DNA of 64,000 nucleotides from Kitasatospora sp. NBC_01250 (lineage in GTDB: Bacteria > Actinomycetota > Actinomycetes > Streptomycetales > Streptomycetaceae), in contig NZ_CP108476.1 of the NCBI RefSeq assembly GCF_036226465.1, positions 3,906,001 to 3,970,000 of the forward strand, in the 5' to 3' direction. A program made the translations under genes and the position numbers. The notes beneath the pieces were generated by a model, which saw only the letters and a program-made list of their open reading frames with translations, was not told the DNA's origin and ran no database searches. This document shows, piece after piece, positions 31,338 to 40,898 of this stretch. Every line of letters starts with the position of its first letter. Within the stretch, counting starts at the first letter, position 1.

Positions 31338-33002
31338 TCACCGCTCGCGCTGCACCCGGGACTCGTCCCAGACCGGTTCCGGAGCCTCGTAGACCCGGCC
31401 GTCGGCACCGAAGACCACGAAGCGGTCGAAGGTCTTGGCGAACCAGCGGTCGTGGGTGACGGCGAGCACCGTGCCCTCGAAGGACTCCAGCGCCTCCTGC
31501 AGCGCCTCGGCGCTCTCCAGGTCGAGGTTGTCCGTGGGCTCGTCGAGCAGCAGCGCGGTGACGCCCTGCAGCTCCAGCTTGAGGATCATCAGCCTGGCCT
31601 GCTGGCCACCGGAGAGCGACTCGAACTTCTGCTCCTCCTGCTTGTCCAGCTCGTAGCGGCGCAGCGCGCCCATCGCCGCCTTGCGGTCCAGCGCGTGCTC
31701 CTCCTCGATGATCGAGCGCACCGTGCGCCCGAACAGCTCGGGGTGGGCGTGGGTCTGGCGGAAGTGGCCCGGCACCACCCGGGCGCCCAGCTTGAAGCCG
31801 CCGCTGTGCCGCACCGTCCCGTCGCCCGCCAGCAGCCGCAGGAAGTGCGACTTGCCGGAGCCGTTGGAGCCGAGCACCGCCACCCGCTGGCCGTAGAAGA
31901 CCTCCAGGTCGAAGGGCTGCATCAGCCCGGTGAGCTCGAGCTGCGCAAGGGTGAGCGCCCGCACGCCGGTGCGACCGCCCTTGAGGCGCATGGTGATGTT
32001 CTGCTCGCGCGGCGGCTCCTCGGGGCGGCCGGCCTCCTCGAACTTCTTCAGCCGGGTCTGCGCGGCGGCGTAGCGGGTGGCGAGCGCGTGGCTGACCGAG
32101 GCCGCCTGGCGCAGCGTGACCACCAGCTTCTTCAGCTTGGCGTGCTCCTCGTCCCAGCGGCGGCCGAGCTCCTCGAAGCGGGCGAAGCGCTCCTTGCGGG
32201 CCTCGTGGAAGGAGTCGAAACCGCCGCCGTGCACCCAGACGCTGCTCCCGCCGCCACCGAAGCCCGACTCGACGCTGATGATCTTGTCGGCGGTCCGGGA
32301 GAGCAGCTCGCGGTCGTGCGAGATGTAGAGCACGGTCTTGGAGCTGGCCTTGATGGCCTCCTCCAGCCAGCGCTTGCCCGGGACGTCGAGGTAGTTGTCC
32401 GGCTCGTCGAGCAGCAGCACCTCGTCGGGGCCGCGCAGCAGGCACTCCAGCACCAGGCGCTTCTGCTCGCCGCCGGAGAGGGTGTTCAGCCCGCGGAACT
32501 GCGCCCGGTCGAACGGCATCCCGAGGGCCGCCATGGTGCAGACGTCCCAGTCGGTCTCGTAGTCGTAGCCGCCCGCGTCCGCCCAGTCGGAGAGCGCCTG
32601 GGCGTAGGCCATCTGCGACTTCTCGTCGTCCTGCGCCATCATCGCGAGCTCGGCGGCGTCCACCGCCTTCGCGGCCTGCGCGATCCGCGGCGGGGCCACC
32701 GAGACCAGCAGGTCGCGCACCGAGGCGTCCGGCGGCAGGGCGCCGGGCGTCTCTCGCAGGTCCTCGCGGCCGGTGGTGCCGACGAACTGGCGCATCACGC
32801 CCAGGCCGCCGCTGACCGTCACCGTGCCGCCGTGCGGCTGGGTGTCCCCCGCGATCATCCGCAGGAGGGTGGTCTTGCCGGCGCCGTTGGCCCCCACCAG
32901 GGCGACCGCTGATCCCTCGCCGACCCGGAAGGACGCGTCGTCGAACAGCACCCGCCCGTCCGGCAGGTAGTACTCAAGGTGCGAAATCTCGACGTGTCCC
33001 AT
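31338..33002 (-). CDS. ABC-F family ATP-binding protein
   Basis: 554 aa with two ABC domains and no membrane segments. Domain 1 has GANGAGKTT (about 38-46), LSGGEQKRL and LLLDEPDNYLD. Domain 2 has GSNGSGKSH, LSGGQQARL and LLLDEPTDNLD. The Arg/Lys/Glu-rich interdomain linker (about 265-325, RRWDEEHAKLKKL) is the P-site tRNA interaction motif of ABC-F proteins. Such proteins act on stalled ribosomes and some protect against ribosome antibiotics; a housekeeping factor is equally possible given the ribosomal context. ATG start, weak ribosome site. Confidence 0.93.
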   Translation of the reverse strand: MGHVEISHLEYYLPDGRVLFDDASFRVGEGSAVALVGANGAGKTTLLRMIAGDTQPHGGTVTVSGGLGVMRQFVGTTGREDLRETPGALPPDASVRDLLVSVAPPRIAQAAKAVDAAELAMMAQDDEKSQMAYAQALSDWADAGGYDYETDWDVCTMAALGMPFDRAQFRGLNTLSGGEQKRLVLECLLRGPDEVLLLDEPDNYLDVPGKRWLEEAIKASSKTVLYISHDRELLSRTADKIISVESGFGGGGSSVWVHGGGFDSFHEARKERFARFEELGRRWDEEHAKLKKLVVTLRQAASVSHALATRYAAAQTRLKKFEEAGRPEEPPREQNITMRLKGGRTGVRALTLAQLELTGLMQPFDLEVFYGQRVAVLGSNGSGKSHFLRLLAGDGTVRHSGGFKLGARVVPGHFRQTHAHPELFGRTVRSIIEEEHALDRKAAMGALRRYELDKQEEQKFESLSGGQQARLMILKLELQGVTALLLDEPTDNLDLESAEALQEALESFEGTVLAVTHDRWFAKTFDRFVVFGADGRVYEAPEPVWDESRVQRER

Positions 33003-33055
33003 GAGTCGAAATTGTGCAGTGCCCGCGTGGTGCCACCAAATGGATTAGCCGGGGA

Positions 33056-33952
33056 TCAGCCCTGGCCGGGCAGCGTGCGCATCCGGCGGGCCAGCCGGTT
33101 GCGCTCGGCGAGCTGGTCGTCGGCCGGGTAGCCGACCTCCTCCAGGGTCAGCCCGTGCGGCCTGATCACGTTGACGGCGCTGTTGCGCACCCCACCGGCC
33201 AGCACCTCGCCCGGGAACTCCACCGGGCGGTGCCCGTCGCCGACCAGCAGCATCGCACCGACCAGGGCCCGCACCATGTTGTGGCAGAAGGCGTCGGCCC
33301 GCACCGTGGCCACCGCGAGCGAGCCCTCCTGGGCCGCGTACGGGTCCACCGGCACCCGGTCCCAGTGCAGCTCCAGCAGGGTGCGGATGGTGGTGGCACC
33401 CTCGCGCTTCTTGCAGTACGCGGCGAAGTCGTGCTCGCCGAGCAGCAGCCGGGCCGCCTCGTTCATCTTCTCGACGTCCAGCGGCCGGTCGTGCCAGAGC
33501 ACGTGCCCGCGCAGCAGCGGGTCCACCCCGCCCTGGTGGTCGGCCACCCGGTAGGCGTAGCGCCGCCAGACCGCCGCGAAGCGCGCGTCGAAGCCGGCCG
33601 GCGCCTCGGTGACCCGGTAGATCCGCACGTCGCCCGGCAGCCGCCCGGCCAGCCGGCGCAGCAGCTTCTCGCCGTGCTCGGCCCAGAGCCCGACCGGCAG
33701 GTCGACGTGTGCCACCTGCCCGCGCGCGTGCACGCCGGCGTCGGTCCGCCCGGCCACGGTCAGCGGGAACGGCTCGGCGCTGCGGGTGACCACCTGCAGG
33801 GCGCTCTCGATCTCCTCCTGCACGGTGCGCCGGCCGCGCTGGCGGGCCCAGCCGGAGAACTCGGCCCCGTGGTAGGCCAGGTCGAGCCGGATCCGCACAT
33901 GCCCCTCGGCGGGGCCGTCCTTCACGGGCGGCTGCTCGGCGCAGTCGTTCAC
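33056..33952 (-). CDS. truA: tRNA pseudouridine(38-40) synthase TruA
   Basis: 298 aa from GTG 33950-33952, the better spaced of two adjacent GTG codons behind GGAAGG. The catalytic Asp71 is in [11 protein letters not shown]. Other blocks are [25 protein letters not shown] and [14 protein letters not shown]. It modifies the anticodon arm of many tRNAs. The long in-frame extension upstream would read through the rplQ terminator and is rejected. It follows rplQ as in many actinobacteria. Confidence 0.95.
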   Translation of the reverse strand: MNDCAEQPPVKDGPAEGHVRIRLDLAYHGAEFSGWARQRGRRTVQEEIESALQVVTRSAEPFPLTVAGRTDAGVHARGQVAHVDLPVGLWAEHGEKLLRRLAGRLPGDVRIYRVTEAPAGFDARFAAVWRRYAYRVADHQGGVDPLLRGHVLWHDRPLDVEKMNEAARLLLGEHDFAAYCKKREGATTIRTLLELHWDRVPVDPYAAQEGSLAVATVRADAFCHNMVRALVGAMLLVGDGHRPVEFPGEVLAGGVRNSAVNVIRPHGLTLEEVGYPADDQLAERNRLARRMRTLPGQG

Positions 33953-33978
33953 CACACATACCTTCCGTAGCAAAGGGA

Positions 33979-34018
33979 ACGGGCCCGCTCCCCCGCCGAA
34001 GCGGGGAAACGGGCCCGT
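33979..34018 (-). terminator. Two-tier hairpin terminator after rplQ
   Basis: An outer 9-bp stem (33979-33987 with 34010-34018) encloses an inner 6-bp stem (33991-33996 with 34001-34006). It lies 45 bp past the rplQ stop and before truA. Confidence 0.75.
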
Positions 34019-34062
34019 GCAGTACACCTGCAGGCGCGAGGCCTGCGCGACACCTACCGGTG

Positions 34063-34560
34063 TCAGGCCTGCTCGGCCTCGGCGGCCGGAGCGGCGTCGG
34101 CGACCTCGGCGGCAGCCGGGGCGGCGTCCGTCTCGGCAGCAGTCTCCTTGACGGCGCGCTTGGTGGCGGCCTCGGCCTCACCGACGGCGGTCTGCGCGAC
34201 GGTCAGCGCCTCGACCAGCTCGATCACGGCCATCGGGGCGTTGTCGCCACGACGGGGACCGATCTTGGTGATGCGGGTGTAACCGCCGGGGCGGTTCTCG
34301 TAGCGCGGCGCGATCTCGGTGAAGAGGGTGTGCAGCACCGCAACGTCGGTGATCGTCTTGCGGACGATGCGACGGTTGTGGATGTCGCCGACCTTCGCCT
34401 TGGTGATCAGCTTCTCCGCCAGCGGGCGCATCCGACGGGCCTTGGCCTCGGTCGTGGTGATGCGGCCGTACTGGAAGAGCTCGCGGCACAGGCCGGCGAG
34501 CAGCAGCGGCTCGTGGTGGGGGCCACCGCCGAGGCGGGCACCCTTCGCGGGACGGGGCAT
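34063..34560 (-). CDS. rplQ: 50S ribosomal protein L17
   Basis: 165 aa from ATG 34558-34560 (AAGGAGC upstream). The core (1-about 120) shows [24 protein letters not shown] and [18 protein letters not shown], with [19 protein letters not shown] roughly 40-residue Ala/Glu-rich C-terminal tail is typical of actinobacterial L17. It follows rpoA after a 134-bp gap with a hairpin. Confidence 0.98.
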   Translation of the reverse strand: MPRPAKGARLGGGPHHEPLLLAGLCRELFQYGRITTTEAKARRMRPLAEKLITKAKVGDIHNRRIVRKTITDVAVLHTLFTEIAPRYENRPGGYTRITKIGPRRGDNAPMAVIELVEALTVAQTAVGEAEAATKRAVKETAAETDAAPAAAEVADAAPAAEAEQA

Positions 34561-34653
34561 GGTAGCTCCTTGAATCTCCGAGTCCGGCCGTATCAGGTAC
34601 CGGAACGGGCGGCCGGGCACGGTTGCCCGGACGACTTAGTTCCTTGCATTGAA

Positions 34654-34684
34654 GTGGGGGCGACCCGCTGGGAGTCGCCCCCAC
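34654..34684 (-). terminator. Hairpin between rpoA and rplQ (attenuator or partial terminator)
   Basis: A perfect 11-bp stem (34654-34664 with 34674-34684) begins 10 bp past the rpoA stop, inside what is usually one transcript. It could reduce read-through into rplQ or be a processing site. Confidence 0.6.
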
Positions 34685-34694
34685 CGCAAACTCA

Positions 34695-35717
34695 TCAGTA
34701 CTGCTCGGTCTCCGCGTAACCCGCGTCGTCCAGGTCGTCGGCGCCGAAGGCGTCGGCGGCGGCGGTCGGGTCGAACCCGGGCGGGCTGTCCTTGAGAGCC
34801 AGGCCCATGCCGGCCAGCTTCGCCTTGACCTCGTCGATCGACTTCGCACCGAAGTTGCGGATGTCGAGCAGGTCGGCCTCGGAGCGGGCCACGAGCTCAC
34901 CCACGGTGTGGATGCCCTCGCGCTTGAGGCAGTTGTAGGACCGAACGGTGAGCTCCAGCTCCTCGATCGGCAGCGCCAGGTCGGCGGCCAGGGCGGCGTC
35001 CGTCGGGGACGGGCCCATGTCGATGCCCTCGGCGTCGATGTTCAGCTCGCGAGCGAGGCCGAACAGCTCCACCAGGGTCTTGCCGGCCGAGGCCATGGCG
35101 TCACGCGGGCGCATGGCGGGCTTGGTCTCGACGTCGACGATCAGCTTGTCGAAGTCGGTCCGCTGCTCGACACGGGTGGCCTCGACCTTGTAGGTGACCT
35201 TCAGCACGGGGCTGTAGATCGAGTCGACCGGGATCCGGCCGATCTCCTGGCCGGAGGCCTTGTTCTGCACGGCGGAGACGTAGCCGCGACCGCGCTCGAC
35301 GGTCAGCTCCATCTCCAGCTTGCCCTTGCCGTTCAGCGTGGCCAGGACCAGCTCGGGGTTGTGCACCTCGACACCGGCCGGGGGCGCGATGTCGGCGGCG
35401 GTGACCACACCCGGGCCCTGCTTGCGCAGGTACATCACGACCGGCTCGTCGTGCTCCGAGGAGACGACCAGCTGCTTGATGTTGAGGATGAGGTCGGTGA
35501 CGTCCTCCTTGACGCCCGGCACGGTGGTGAACTCGTGCAGGACACCGTCGACCCGGATGCTGGTGACAGCGGCACCGGGGATCGAGGAGAGGAGCGTGCG
35601 GCGAAGCGAGTTGCCGAGGGTGTAGCCGAAGCCCGGCTCCAGCGGCTCGATGACGAACCGCGAGCGGTACTCGTCCACAACCTCTTCGGTCAGCGAGGGA
35701 CGCTGAGCGATCAGCAT
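34695..35717 (-). CDS. rpoA: DNA-directed RNA polymerase subunit alpha
   Basis: 340 aa, ATG with GGAGGATCTG. The N-terminal dimerisation domain (about 1-230) contains [27 protein letters not shown]. The C-terminal domain (about 250-315) contains the helix-hairpin-helix [15 protein letters not shown] and [15 protein letters not shown], with the 265-determinant region. The tail is acidic (FGADDLDD). Both flanking gaps hold hairpins, suggesting rpoA dosage is adjusted separately from rpsK and rplQ. Confidence 0.99.
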   Translation of the reverse strand: MLIAQRPSLTEEVVDEYRSRFVIEPLEPGFGYTLGNSLRRTLLSSIPGAAVTSIRVDGVLHEFTTVPGVKEDVTDLILNIKQLVVSSEHDEPVVMYLRKQGPGVVTAADIAPPAGVEVHNPELVLATLNGKGKLEMELTVERGRGYVSAVQNKASGQEIGRIPVDSIYSPVLKVTYKVEATRVEQRTDFDKLIVDVETKPAMRPRDAMASAGKTLVELFGLARELNIDAEGIDMGPSPTDAALAADLALPIEELELTVRSYNCLKREGIHTVGELVARSEADLLDIRNFGAKSIDEVKAKLAGMGLALKDSPPGFDPTAAADAFGADDLDDAGYAETEQY

Positions 35718-35773
35718 GGTTCAGATCCTCCAGTTGTTTTCGGCACCCACTATTTGATGCCGAACAAGACCAG

Positions 35774-35808
35774 CGTACGGGGTCCCGTCTGAAACAGGAC
35801 CCCGTACG
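35774..35808 (-). terminator. Hairpin between rpsK and rpoA
   Basis: A perfect 12-bp stem (35774-35785 with 35797-35808, 11-nt loop) lies about 50 bp past the rpsK stop. rpoA may therefore have a promoter in the remaining 56 bp or depend on read-through. Confidence 0.65.
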
Positions 35809-35859
35809 TGGTGTTGGGACACTCGCACCCGAAGGCGACGTGTCGGACGCGGTGACGCG

Positions 35860-36267
35860 TCAGACGCGACGGCGCTTCGGCGGACGGCAGCCGTTGTGCG
35901 GGGTGGGGGTGACGTCCTGGATCGAGCCGACCTCCAGGCCGGTGGCCTGGAGCGAACGGATCGCGGTCTCGCGGCCGGAGCCCGGACCCTTCACGAAGAC
36001 GTCGACCTTGCGCATGCCGTGCTCCTGCGCACGACGCGCGGCGGCCTCGGCGGCCATCTGCGCGGCGAACGGGGTGGACTTGCGCGAGCCCTTGAAGCCG
36101 ACGTGGCCGGCAGAGGCCCAGGAGATCACGTTGCCCGCGGGGTCGGTGATCGAAACGATGGTGTTGTTGAACGTGCTCTTGATGTGGGCGTGCCCGTGAG
36201 CGACGTTCTTCTTTTCCTTGCGGCGGATCTTCTTCGCGCCGGCAGCCTGACGACCCTTGGGGGGCAT
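35860..36267 (-). CDS. rpsK: 30S ribosomal protein S11
   Basis: 135 aa, ATG with TAGGAG. S11 signatures are [37 protein letters not shown] and the C-terminal [18 protein letters not shown]. It lines the mRNA exit channel. It follows rpsM after 73 bp. Confidence 0.98.
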   Translation of the reverse strand: MPPKGRQAAGAKKIRRKEKKNVAHGHAHIKSTFNNTIVSITDPAGNVISWASAGHVGFKGSRKSTPFAAQMAAEAAARRAQEHGMRKVDVFVKGPGSGRETAIRSLQATGLEVGSIQDVTPTPHNGCRPPKRRRV

Positions 36268-36340
36268 AAGTCTGTTTCTCCTACTGAGGTGGTCGGTCCG
36301 CTAACCCGCGGGCCGGAGGGATGTCCGGTTAACGGGCGGA

Positions 36341-36721
36341 CTACTTCTTGCCCGGCTTCTTCTTGCCGGCAATCGCGCGACGCGGGCCCTTGCGGGTACG
36401 CGCGTTGGTGTGGGTGCGCTGACCGCGGACGGGCAGGCCACGGCGGTGACGCAGACCCTCGTAGCAGCCGATCTCGACCTTGCGGCGGATGTCGGCGGCA
36501 ACCTCGCGGCGGAGGTCACCCTCGACGCGGTAGTTGGCCTCGATCCACTTGCTCAGCTTGACGAGGTCGTCCTCGGAGATGTCGCGGACGCGGATGTCGG
36601 GGTTCACGCCAGTCTCGGCCAGCGTCTGCTGGGCGCGGGTACGGCCGATGCCGTAGACGTACGTGAGGGCGATCTCGATCCGCTTCTCGCGGGGGAGATC
36701 AACGCCGGCGAGGCGTGCCAT
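36341..36721 (-). CDS. rpsM: 30S ribosomal protein S13
   Basis: 126 aa, ATG with AGGAGCC. It begins [26 protein letters not shown] and has the [14 protein letters not shown] motif and a basic C-terminal tail that contacts P-site tRNA. It is preceded by a 190-bp gap after rpmJ, longer than elsewhere in this group; that gap contains a short CCCCGG/CCGGGG hairpin but no ORF. Confidence 0.98.
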   Translation of the reverse strand: MARLAGVDLPREKRIEIALTYVYGIGRTRAQQTLAETGVNPDIRVRDISEDDLVKLSKWIEANYRVEGDLRREVAADIRRKVEIGCYEGLRHRRGLPVRGQRTHTNARTRKGPRRAIAGKKKPGKK

Positions 36722-36912
36722 TCATGGCTCCTGTGGTTCTTTCAGAGGTCTTACGAACCGCCTACCCGGACACCTCTCGGTGTGCGAGCCCCGGCCTCTG
36801 ACCGGGGGTGGCAGTCCAGCGTTGCGGCTGGATCGGGCGGCCCGTTGTACATGGACAGCGCCGGTGGGCGCTGTGCGCGTCGCGCGAAGGTGCTACGAGA
36901 AATGCGGGAGGA

Positions 36913-37026
36913 TCAGCCCTGGCGCTGCTTGTGGCGCAGGTTGTCGCAGATCACCATGACCCGGCCGTGGCGGCGGATCACCTTGCACTTGTCGCAGATC
37001 TTCTTGACGCTCGGCTTGACCTTCAT
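36913..37026 (-). CDS. rpmJ: 50S ribosomal protein L36 (zinc-binding form)
   Basis: 37 aa, found by reading the minus strand between infA and rpsM. It starts at ATG 37024-37026 with GGAGAACC upstream. The sequence begins [20 protein letters not shown] and ends RHKQRQG. Zinc ligands C11, C14, C27 and H32 are all present, so this is the C+ form that needs zinc; a C- paralogue elsewhere would be expected under Zur control. Confidence 0.97.
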   Translation of the reverse strand: MKVKPSVKKICDKCKVIRRHGRVMVICDNLRHKQRQG

Positions 37027-37091
37027 GGTTCAGGTTCTCCGGGTCTAGATCTGACAGTGGTCGACCCTCGCCAAGCGCGAGGGACGGGGTC

Positions 37092-37313
37092 TTACTTGTA
37101 GCGGTAGACGATGCGGCCGCGAGTCAGGTCGTAGGGGCTCAGCTCCACGACGACGCGGTCATCCGGCAGGATTCGGATGTAGTGCATCCGCATCTTGCCG
37201 CTGATGTGCGCGAGGACCTTGTGACCGTTCTGCAGCTCCACCTTGAACATGGCGTTCGGCAGAGACTCGATCACGGTGCCCTCGATCTCAATGGCGCCTT
37301 GCTTCTTTGCCAT
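37092..37313 (-). CDS. infA: Translation initiation factor IF-1
   Basis: 73 aa OB-fold protein: [20 protein letters not shown], the RNA-binding [19 protein letters not shown] and the end [13 protein letters not shown]. It occupies the ribosomal A site during initiation. ATG start; the ribosome site GGAAGGTGG is rather far away. It is the first gene of infA-rpmJ-rpsM-rpsK, with its own promoter at 37438-37467. Confidence 0.98.
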   Translation of the reverse strand: MAKKQGAIEIEGTVIESLPNAMFKVELQNGHKVLAHISGKMRMHYIRILPDDRVVVELSPYDLTRGRIVYRYK

Positions 37314-37437
37314 GAACTACGAGATCCACCTTCCGGGACCGGCTACCGTATGCGGCACGCTCGTGCGAACCTGGGTTCACCCCATCCCCGGAGGGAAGAG
37401 GGCGTGCTGAAGCACGCTACGAGTGAGCCGACGGTCC

Positions 37438-37467
37438 ATCCTACGCCACCGTCCGCTCAGCGACCAA
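37438..37467 (-). promoter_or_regulatory. infA-rpmJ-rpsM-rpsK promoter
   Basis: On the minus strand TTGGTC (37462-37467) and TAGGAT (37438-37443) are 18 nt apart. The -35 lies just past the mscL stop. The leader of about 115 nt carries a 7-bp inverted repeat, GCGTGCT/AGCACGC (37402-37417). Confidence 0.7.
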
Positions 37468-37475
37468 AACGAGCC

Positions 37476-37904
37476 TCAGCGCTGCTGCGCCGGAAAGGCG
37501 AGCGGCTGGACCTGGGCGGTGCAGGCCGCGCAGCGGCTGGCGGCCTCGGGGATCTCGGTCAGGCACTCCGGGCAGGGCCGCTTGGCGACCTTCGGCTTCT
37601 TCGGCAGGTAGCGGGCGGTGGCCCTGGTCACCGGCAGCACCACGAAGAAGTAGAGCACCGCGGCGGTCATCAGGAAGGCGATCAGCACGTTCAGGAACGC
37701 GCCGTACGGGAAGGTGACCTTCAGCACCGTGAAGGTGTAGCTGCTGAAGTCGCCGGTCGCCCCGACCACCACGCCCACCAGCGGGGTGAGGAACGCCTTG
37801 ACGAACCCGGTGACCACCGCCGTGAACGCCGACCCGATCACGATGCCGACGCCCATGTCGACGACGTTGCCGCGCATCATGAAGTCGCGGAAACCCTTGA
37901 GCAC
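37476..37904 (-). CDS. mscL: Large-conductance mechanosensitive channel MscL with C-terminal zinc ribbon
   Basis: 142 aa, GTG start with AGGGG. The MscL core is clear: amphipathic N-helix and TM1 (MLKGFRDFMMRGNVVDMGVGIVIG in outline, about 1-45) and TM2 (about 70-92). The gene opens a pore on membrane tension to release solutes. Instead of the plain cytoplasmic helix bundle, the C-terminus carries CPEC (111-114) and CAAC (125-128), a CxxC-x10-CxxC zinc-ribbon pattern. Its position between map and infA, inside the translation cluster, is unusual. The channel would be in the cell membrane with the ribbon cytoplasmic. Confidence 0.93.
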   Translation of the reverse strand: MLKGFRDFMMRGNVVDMGVGIVIGSAFTAVVTGFVKAFLTPLVGVVVGATGDFSSYTFTVLKVTFPYGAFLNVLIAFLMTAAVLYFFVVLPVTRATARYLPKKPKVAKRPCPECLTEIPEAASRCAACTAQVQPLAFPAQQR

Positions 37905-37958
37905 TTGATACCCCTATTGTCCGATTTCGCCTGCCGCTGAAGGCAGAACGATACCGGC

Positions 37959-38798
37959 TCAGCCCAGCGGGTCGGGCGCTGCGGTCACGCCGAGGGCCGC
38001 GAGCTGGGCCTTTCCGCCGTCGAAGGCGGTGAGCACCAGCGGACCCTGCTCGGTGACGGCCACCGAGTGCTCCCAGTGCGAGGCCCAGGTGCCGTCGTTG
38101 GTGACGACCGTCCAGTCGTCCTCCAGCACCGCGGTGTGCGGGGTGCCGAGCGAGACCATCGGCTCGATCGCCAGCACCGTGCCGGGCACCAGCTTGGGGC
38201 CCTTGCCCCGGCCGCGCTCCACGTAGTTCAGCACGTGCGGCTCCATGTGCATGGCGGTGCCGATGCCGTGGCCGCCGTAGCCCTCGGTGATGCCCCACTT
38301 GCCCTTGGGCGGCAGCGGCTGGCGTCGGATGAAGCCCTCGATCGCCTTGGAGACGTCGACCAGGCGGTTGCCCTTCTTCATCTGGGCGATGCCGGCCCAC
38401 ATCGAGCCCTCGGTGACCCGGCTGAGCATCGCGACCTCGGGGCGGACCTCGCCGACCTCGACGGTGATCGCCGCGTCGCCGTGCCAGCCGTCCACGATCG
38501 CGCCGCAGTCGATGGAGATGATGTCGCCCTCGGCCAGCACCCGCTCACCGGGGATGCCGTGCACCACCTCGTTGTTGACCGAGGCGCAGATCACCCCGGG
38601 GAACCAGAGGCCGCCGTGGTGGGCGCGGAAGTTGGAGGTGGCACCGTGGTCGGCGATCACCTTGGCCGCGATGTCGTTGAGCTCCTGGGTGCTCACCCCG
38701 GGCGCGACCGCCTCGCGGCAGGCCTTGAGCGCCTCGGCGACGACCAGCCCGGCCACCCGCATCTTCGCGACCTGCTCGGGGGTCTTGATCTCCACCAT
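37959..38798 (-). CDS. map: Methionine aminopeptidase, type I
   Basis: 279 aa. It removes the initiator Met. Dimetal ligands are recognisable in SIDCGAIVDGWHGDAAIT (two Asp), GYGGHGIGTAMH (His), AIEPMVS (Glu) and EHSVAVTEQG (Glu). The short N-terminus lacks the zinc-finger extension. ATG start. A strong hairpin separates it from adk, so it may be transcribed separately together with mscL (54-bp gap). Confidence 0.97.
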   Translation of the reverse strand: MVEIKTPEQVAKMRVAGLVVAEALKACREAVAPGVSTQELNDIAAKVIADHGATSNFRAHHGGLWFPGVICASVNNEVVHGIPGERVLAEGDIISIDCGAIVDGWHGDAAITVEVGEVRPEVAMLSRVTEGSMWAGIAQMKKGNRLVDVSKAIEGFIRRQPLPPKGKWGITEGYGGHGIGTAMHMEPHVLNYVERGRGKGPKLVPGTVLAIEPMVSLGTPHTAVLEDDWTVVTNDGTWASHWEHSVAVTEQGPLVLTAFDGGKAQLAALGVTAAPDPLG

Positions 38799-38878
38799 CT
38801 GGCCAGTGCCTTTCGTTAAGAGTTCGCCACCCGGTCCTTGCCGGACGGCGCATCCACTCCCCCACCGTACGACGCGAC

Positions 38879-38913
38879 ACGGCCGCGGTACCCGATCCGG
38901 GTACCGCGGCCGT
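38879..38913 (-). terminator. Strong hairpin between adk and map
   Basis: A perfect 15-bp stem (38879-38893 with 38899-38913, 5-nt loop) begins 18 bp past the adk stop. It likely ends the secY-adk transcript. Confidence 0.8.
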
Positions 38914-38931
38914 GCGGAGAGCAGGCGTCGA

Positions 38932-39591
38932 TCAGCCCTGCGTGCGGGCCTGCAGCGCCTCGACCGCGCGCTGCGTCACCTCGTCGACCTTGCCGAGCGC
39001 CGAGATGGTGGTCACCAGGCCCTGCTGGCGGTAGTAGTCGATGATCGGCTCGGTCTCCGTGTGGTAGACCTCCAGCCGGGTGCGGACCGCCGTCTCGGTG
39101 TCGTCCGAGCGCTGGTACAGCTCGCCACCGCAGTGGTCGCAGACGCCCTCGACGGCCGGCGGGTTGTAGACCACGTGGAACACGTGGCTGCCCTCGTTGC
39201 GGCACAGCCGGCGGCCGGCGATCCGCTTGACCACCTCGTCCTCGGGGACCTCCAGGTCGAGCACGCCGTTCAGGGCGATGCCCTGCTCGGCCAGGTGCTC
39301 GTCCAGCGCCTTGGCCTGGGCCAGGTTGCGCGGGAAGCCGTCGAGCAGGAAGCCCGAGTCGGCGTCCGACTGCAGGAGGCGGTCCTTGGCCATCCCGATG
39401 GTCACCTCGTCCGGTACGAGCTGGCCCTTGTCCATGTAGCCCTTGGCCTCGACCCCGAGCGGGGTCTTCTGGCTGATGTTGGCCCGGAACAGGTCACCGG
39501 TGGAGATGTGGGGAATGGACAGGGTCTTGGCGAGCACGTGCGCCTGAGTACCCTTCCCGGCCCCGGGAGGTCCGACGAGGACGATACGCAT
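38932..39591 (-). CDS. adk: Adenylate kinase
   Basis: 219 aa. The P-loop is GPPGAGKGT (7-15). Other motifs are STGDLFRAN, GFLLDGFPRN and the long LID domain with CRNEG...CDHCGGELYQRSDD. Two of the classic four zinc Cys positions differ, so metal binding in the LID may be incomplete. Its ATG overlaps the secY stop (ATGA), giving translational coupling as in other Gram-positives. Confidence 0.97.
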   Translation of the reverse strand: MRIVLVGPPGAGKGTQAHVLAKTLSIPHISTGDLFRANISQKTPLGVEAKGYMDKGQLVPDEVTIGMAKDRLLQSDADSGFLLDGFPRNLAQAKALDEHLAEQGIALNGVLDLEVPEDEVVKRIAGRRLCRNEGSHVFHVVYNPPAVEGVCDHCGGELYQRSDDTETAVRTRLEVYHTETEPIIDYYRQQGLVTTISALGKVDEVTQRAVEALQARTQG

Positions 39592-40898
39592 CAGCGGAGG
39601 AACCCTTCGTAATTACGCTGCTGGAGCTGGCTCTCGATCTGCTTCACAGTTTCGAGTCCGACACCGACGATGATGAGGATGCTGGTGCCACCGAACGGGA
39701 TCGTGGTGCTCGCGTTCAGGGCGACCAGGCCGATCATCGGGATCAACGCGATGAGGCCCAGGTAGAGCGAACCCGGCCAGGTGATGCGGGTCAGCACGTA
39801 GTTCAGGTACTCGGCCGTGGGCCGACCAGCCCGGATGCCCGGGATGAAGCCACCATACTTCTTCATGTTGTCGGCAACTTCTTCGGGGTTGAAGGAGATC
39901 GCGACGTAGAAGAAGGCGAAGAACACGATCAGCACGAAGTACGCGATCATGTACGCCGGGTGGTCACCCTTGGTGAAGTTGTTCTGGACCCAGACCGCCC
40001 AGCCGGCCTTGCTGTTGGTCAGCTGCGCGACCAGCGCGGGGATGTAGAGCAGCGAGGAGGCGAAGATGACCGGGATGACACCGGCCTGGTTCACCTTGAG
40101 CGGGATGTAGGTCGACGTACCACCGAAGGCCCGCCGCCCGATCATCCGCTTCGCGTACTGCACCGGGATCCGGCGCTGGGCCTGCTCGACGAAGATGACC
40201 AGCACCACCACGACGACGCCGACCGCCAGGACGGCGAAGAAGTCGAACCAGCCGCCGCCGATCTTGCCGGCCTTCTTGATCGACCAGAGGTTGCCCGGGA
40301 AGCCGGAGGCGATCGAGGTGAAGATCAGGATCGACATGCCGTTGCCGATGCCGCGGTCGGTGATGAGCTCACCGAGCCACATGATCACGGTGGTGCCCGC
40401 GGTCATGGTGATGACCATGGTGGCGATCCGGAAGACCGAGGTGTCGGGGACGACCTGGTTGCCGTAGGTGCAGCTGGAGAAGAGCGCACCGTTCGAGGCG
40501 GTCGCCACGATGCCGGTGCCCTGCAGGATCGCCAGCGCGATGGTCAGGTACCGGGTGTACTGGGTGATCTTCGTCGTACCGGCCTGCCCCTCCTTCTTCA
40601 GCGCCTCGAGTCGCGGGATCACGACGGTCAGCAGCTGCAGGATGATGCTGGCGGTGATGTACGGCATGATGCCGAGCGCAAAAATCGTCAGCTGCAGCAG
40701 CGCGCCGCCGCTGAACAGGTTGACGAGGCCGAAGAGGCCGCTGTTGCTCTGCTTGACGCACTCGTTCACGGCTTTGAAATTGACGCCGGGGACGGGAATG
40801 TGCGCACCCATCCGGAACAGCACCATGATGCCCAGCGTGAACAGCAGCTTCTTGCGCAGGTCGGGCGTCTTGAACGCCCGCGCGAACGCACTGAGCAC
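39591..40898 (-). CDS. secY: Protein translocase subunit SecY
   Basis: 435 aa from GTG 40896-40898 with GGAGGCACC; the in-frame extension further upstream crosses the secY promoter and is rejected. Ten hydrophobic segments, the FALGIMPYITASIILQLL region, the plug-side GGALLQLTIFALG stretch and the C5 loop FIPGIRAGRPTAEYLNYVL are present. It is the protein-conducting channel with SecE and SecG. It is transcribed from its own promoter after the rplO terminator and coupled to adk. Confidence 0.98.
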   Translation of the reverse strand: MLSAFARAFKTPDLRKKLLFTLGIMVLFRMGAHIPVPGVNFKAVNECVKQSNSGLFGLVNLFSGGALLQLTIFALGIMPYITASIILQLLTVVIPRLEALKKEGQAGTTKITQYTRYLTIALAILQGTGIVATASNGALFSSCTYGNQVVPDTSVFRIATMVITMTAGTTVIMWLGELITDRGIGNGMSILIFTSIASGFPGNLWSIKKAGKIGGGWFDFFAVLAVGVVVVVLVIFVEQAQRRIPVQYAKRMIGRRAFGGTSTYIPLKVNQAGVIPVIFASSLLYIPALVAQLTNSKAGWAVWVQNNFTKGDHPAYMIAYFVLIVFFAFFYVAISFNPEEVADNMKKYGGFIPGIRAGRPTAEYLNYVLTRITWPGSLYLGLIALIPMIGLVALNASTTIPFGGTSILIIVGVGLETVKQIESQLQQRNYEGFLR

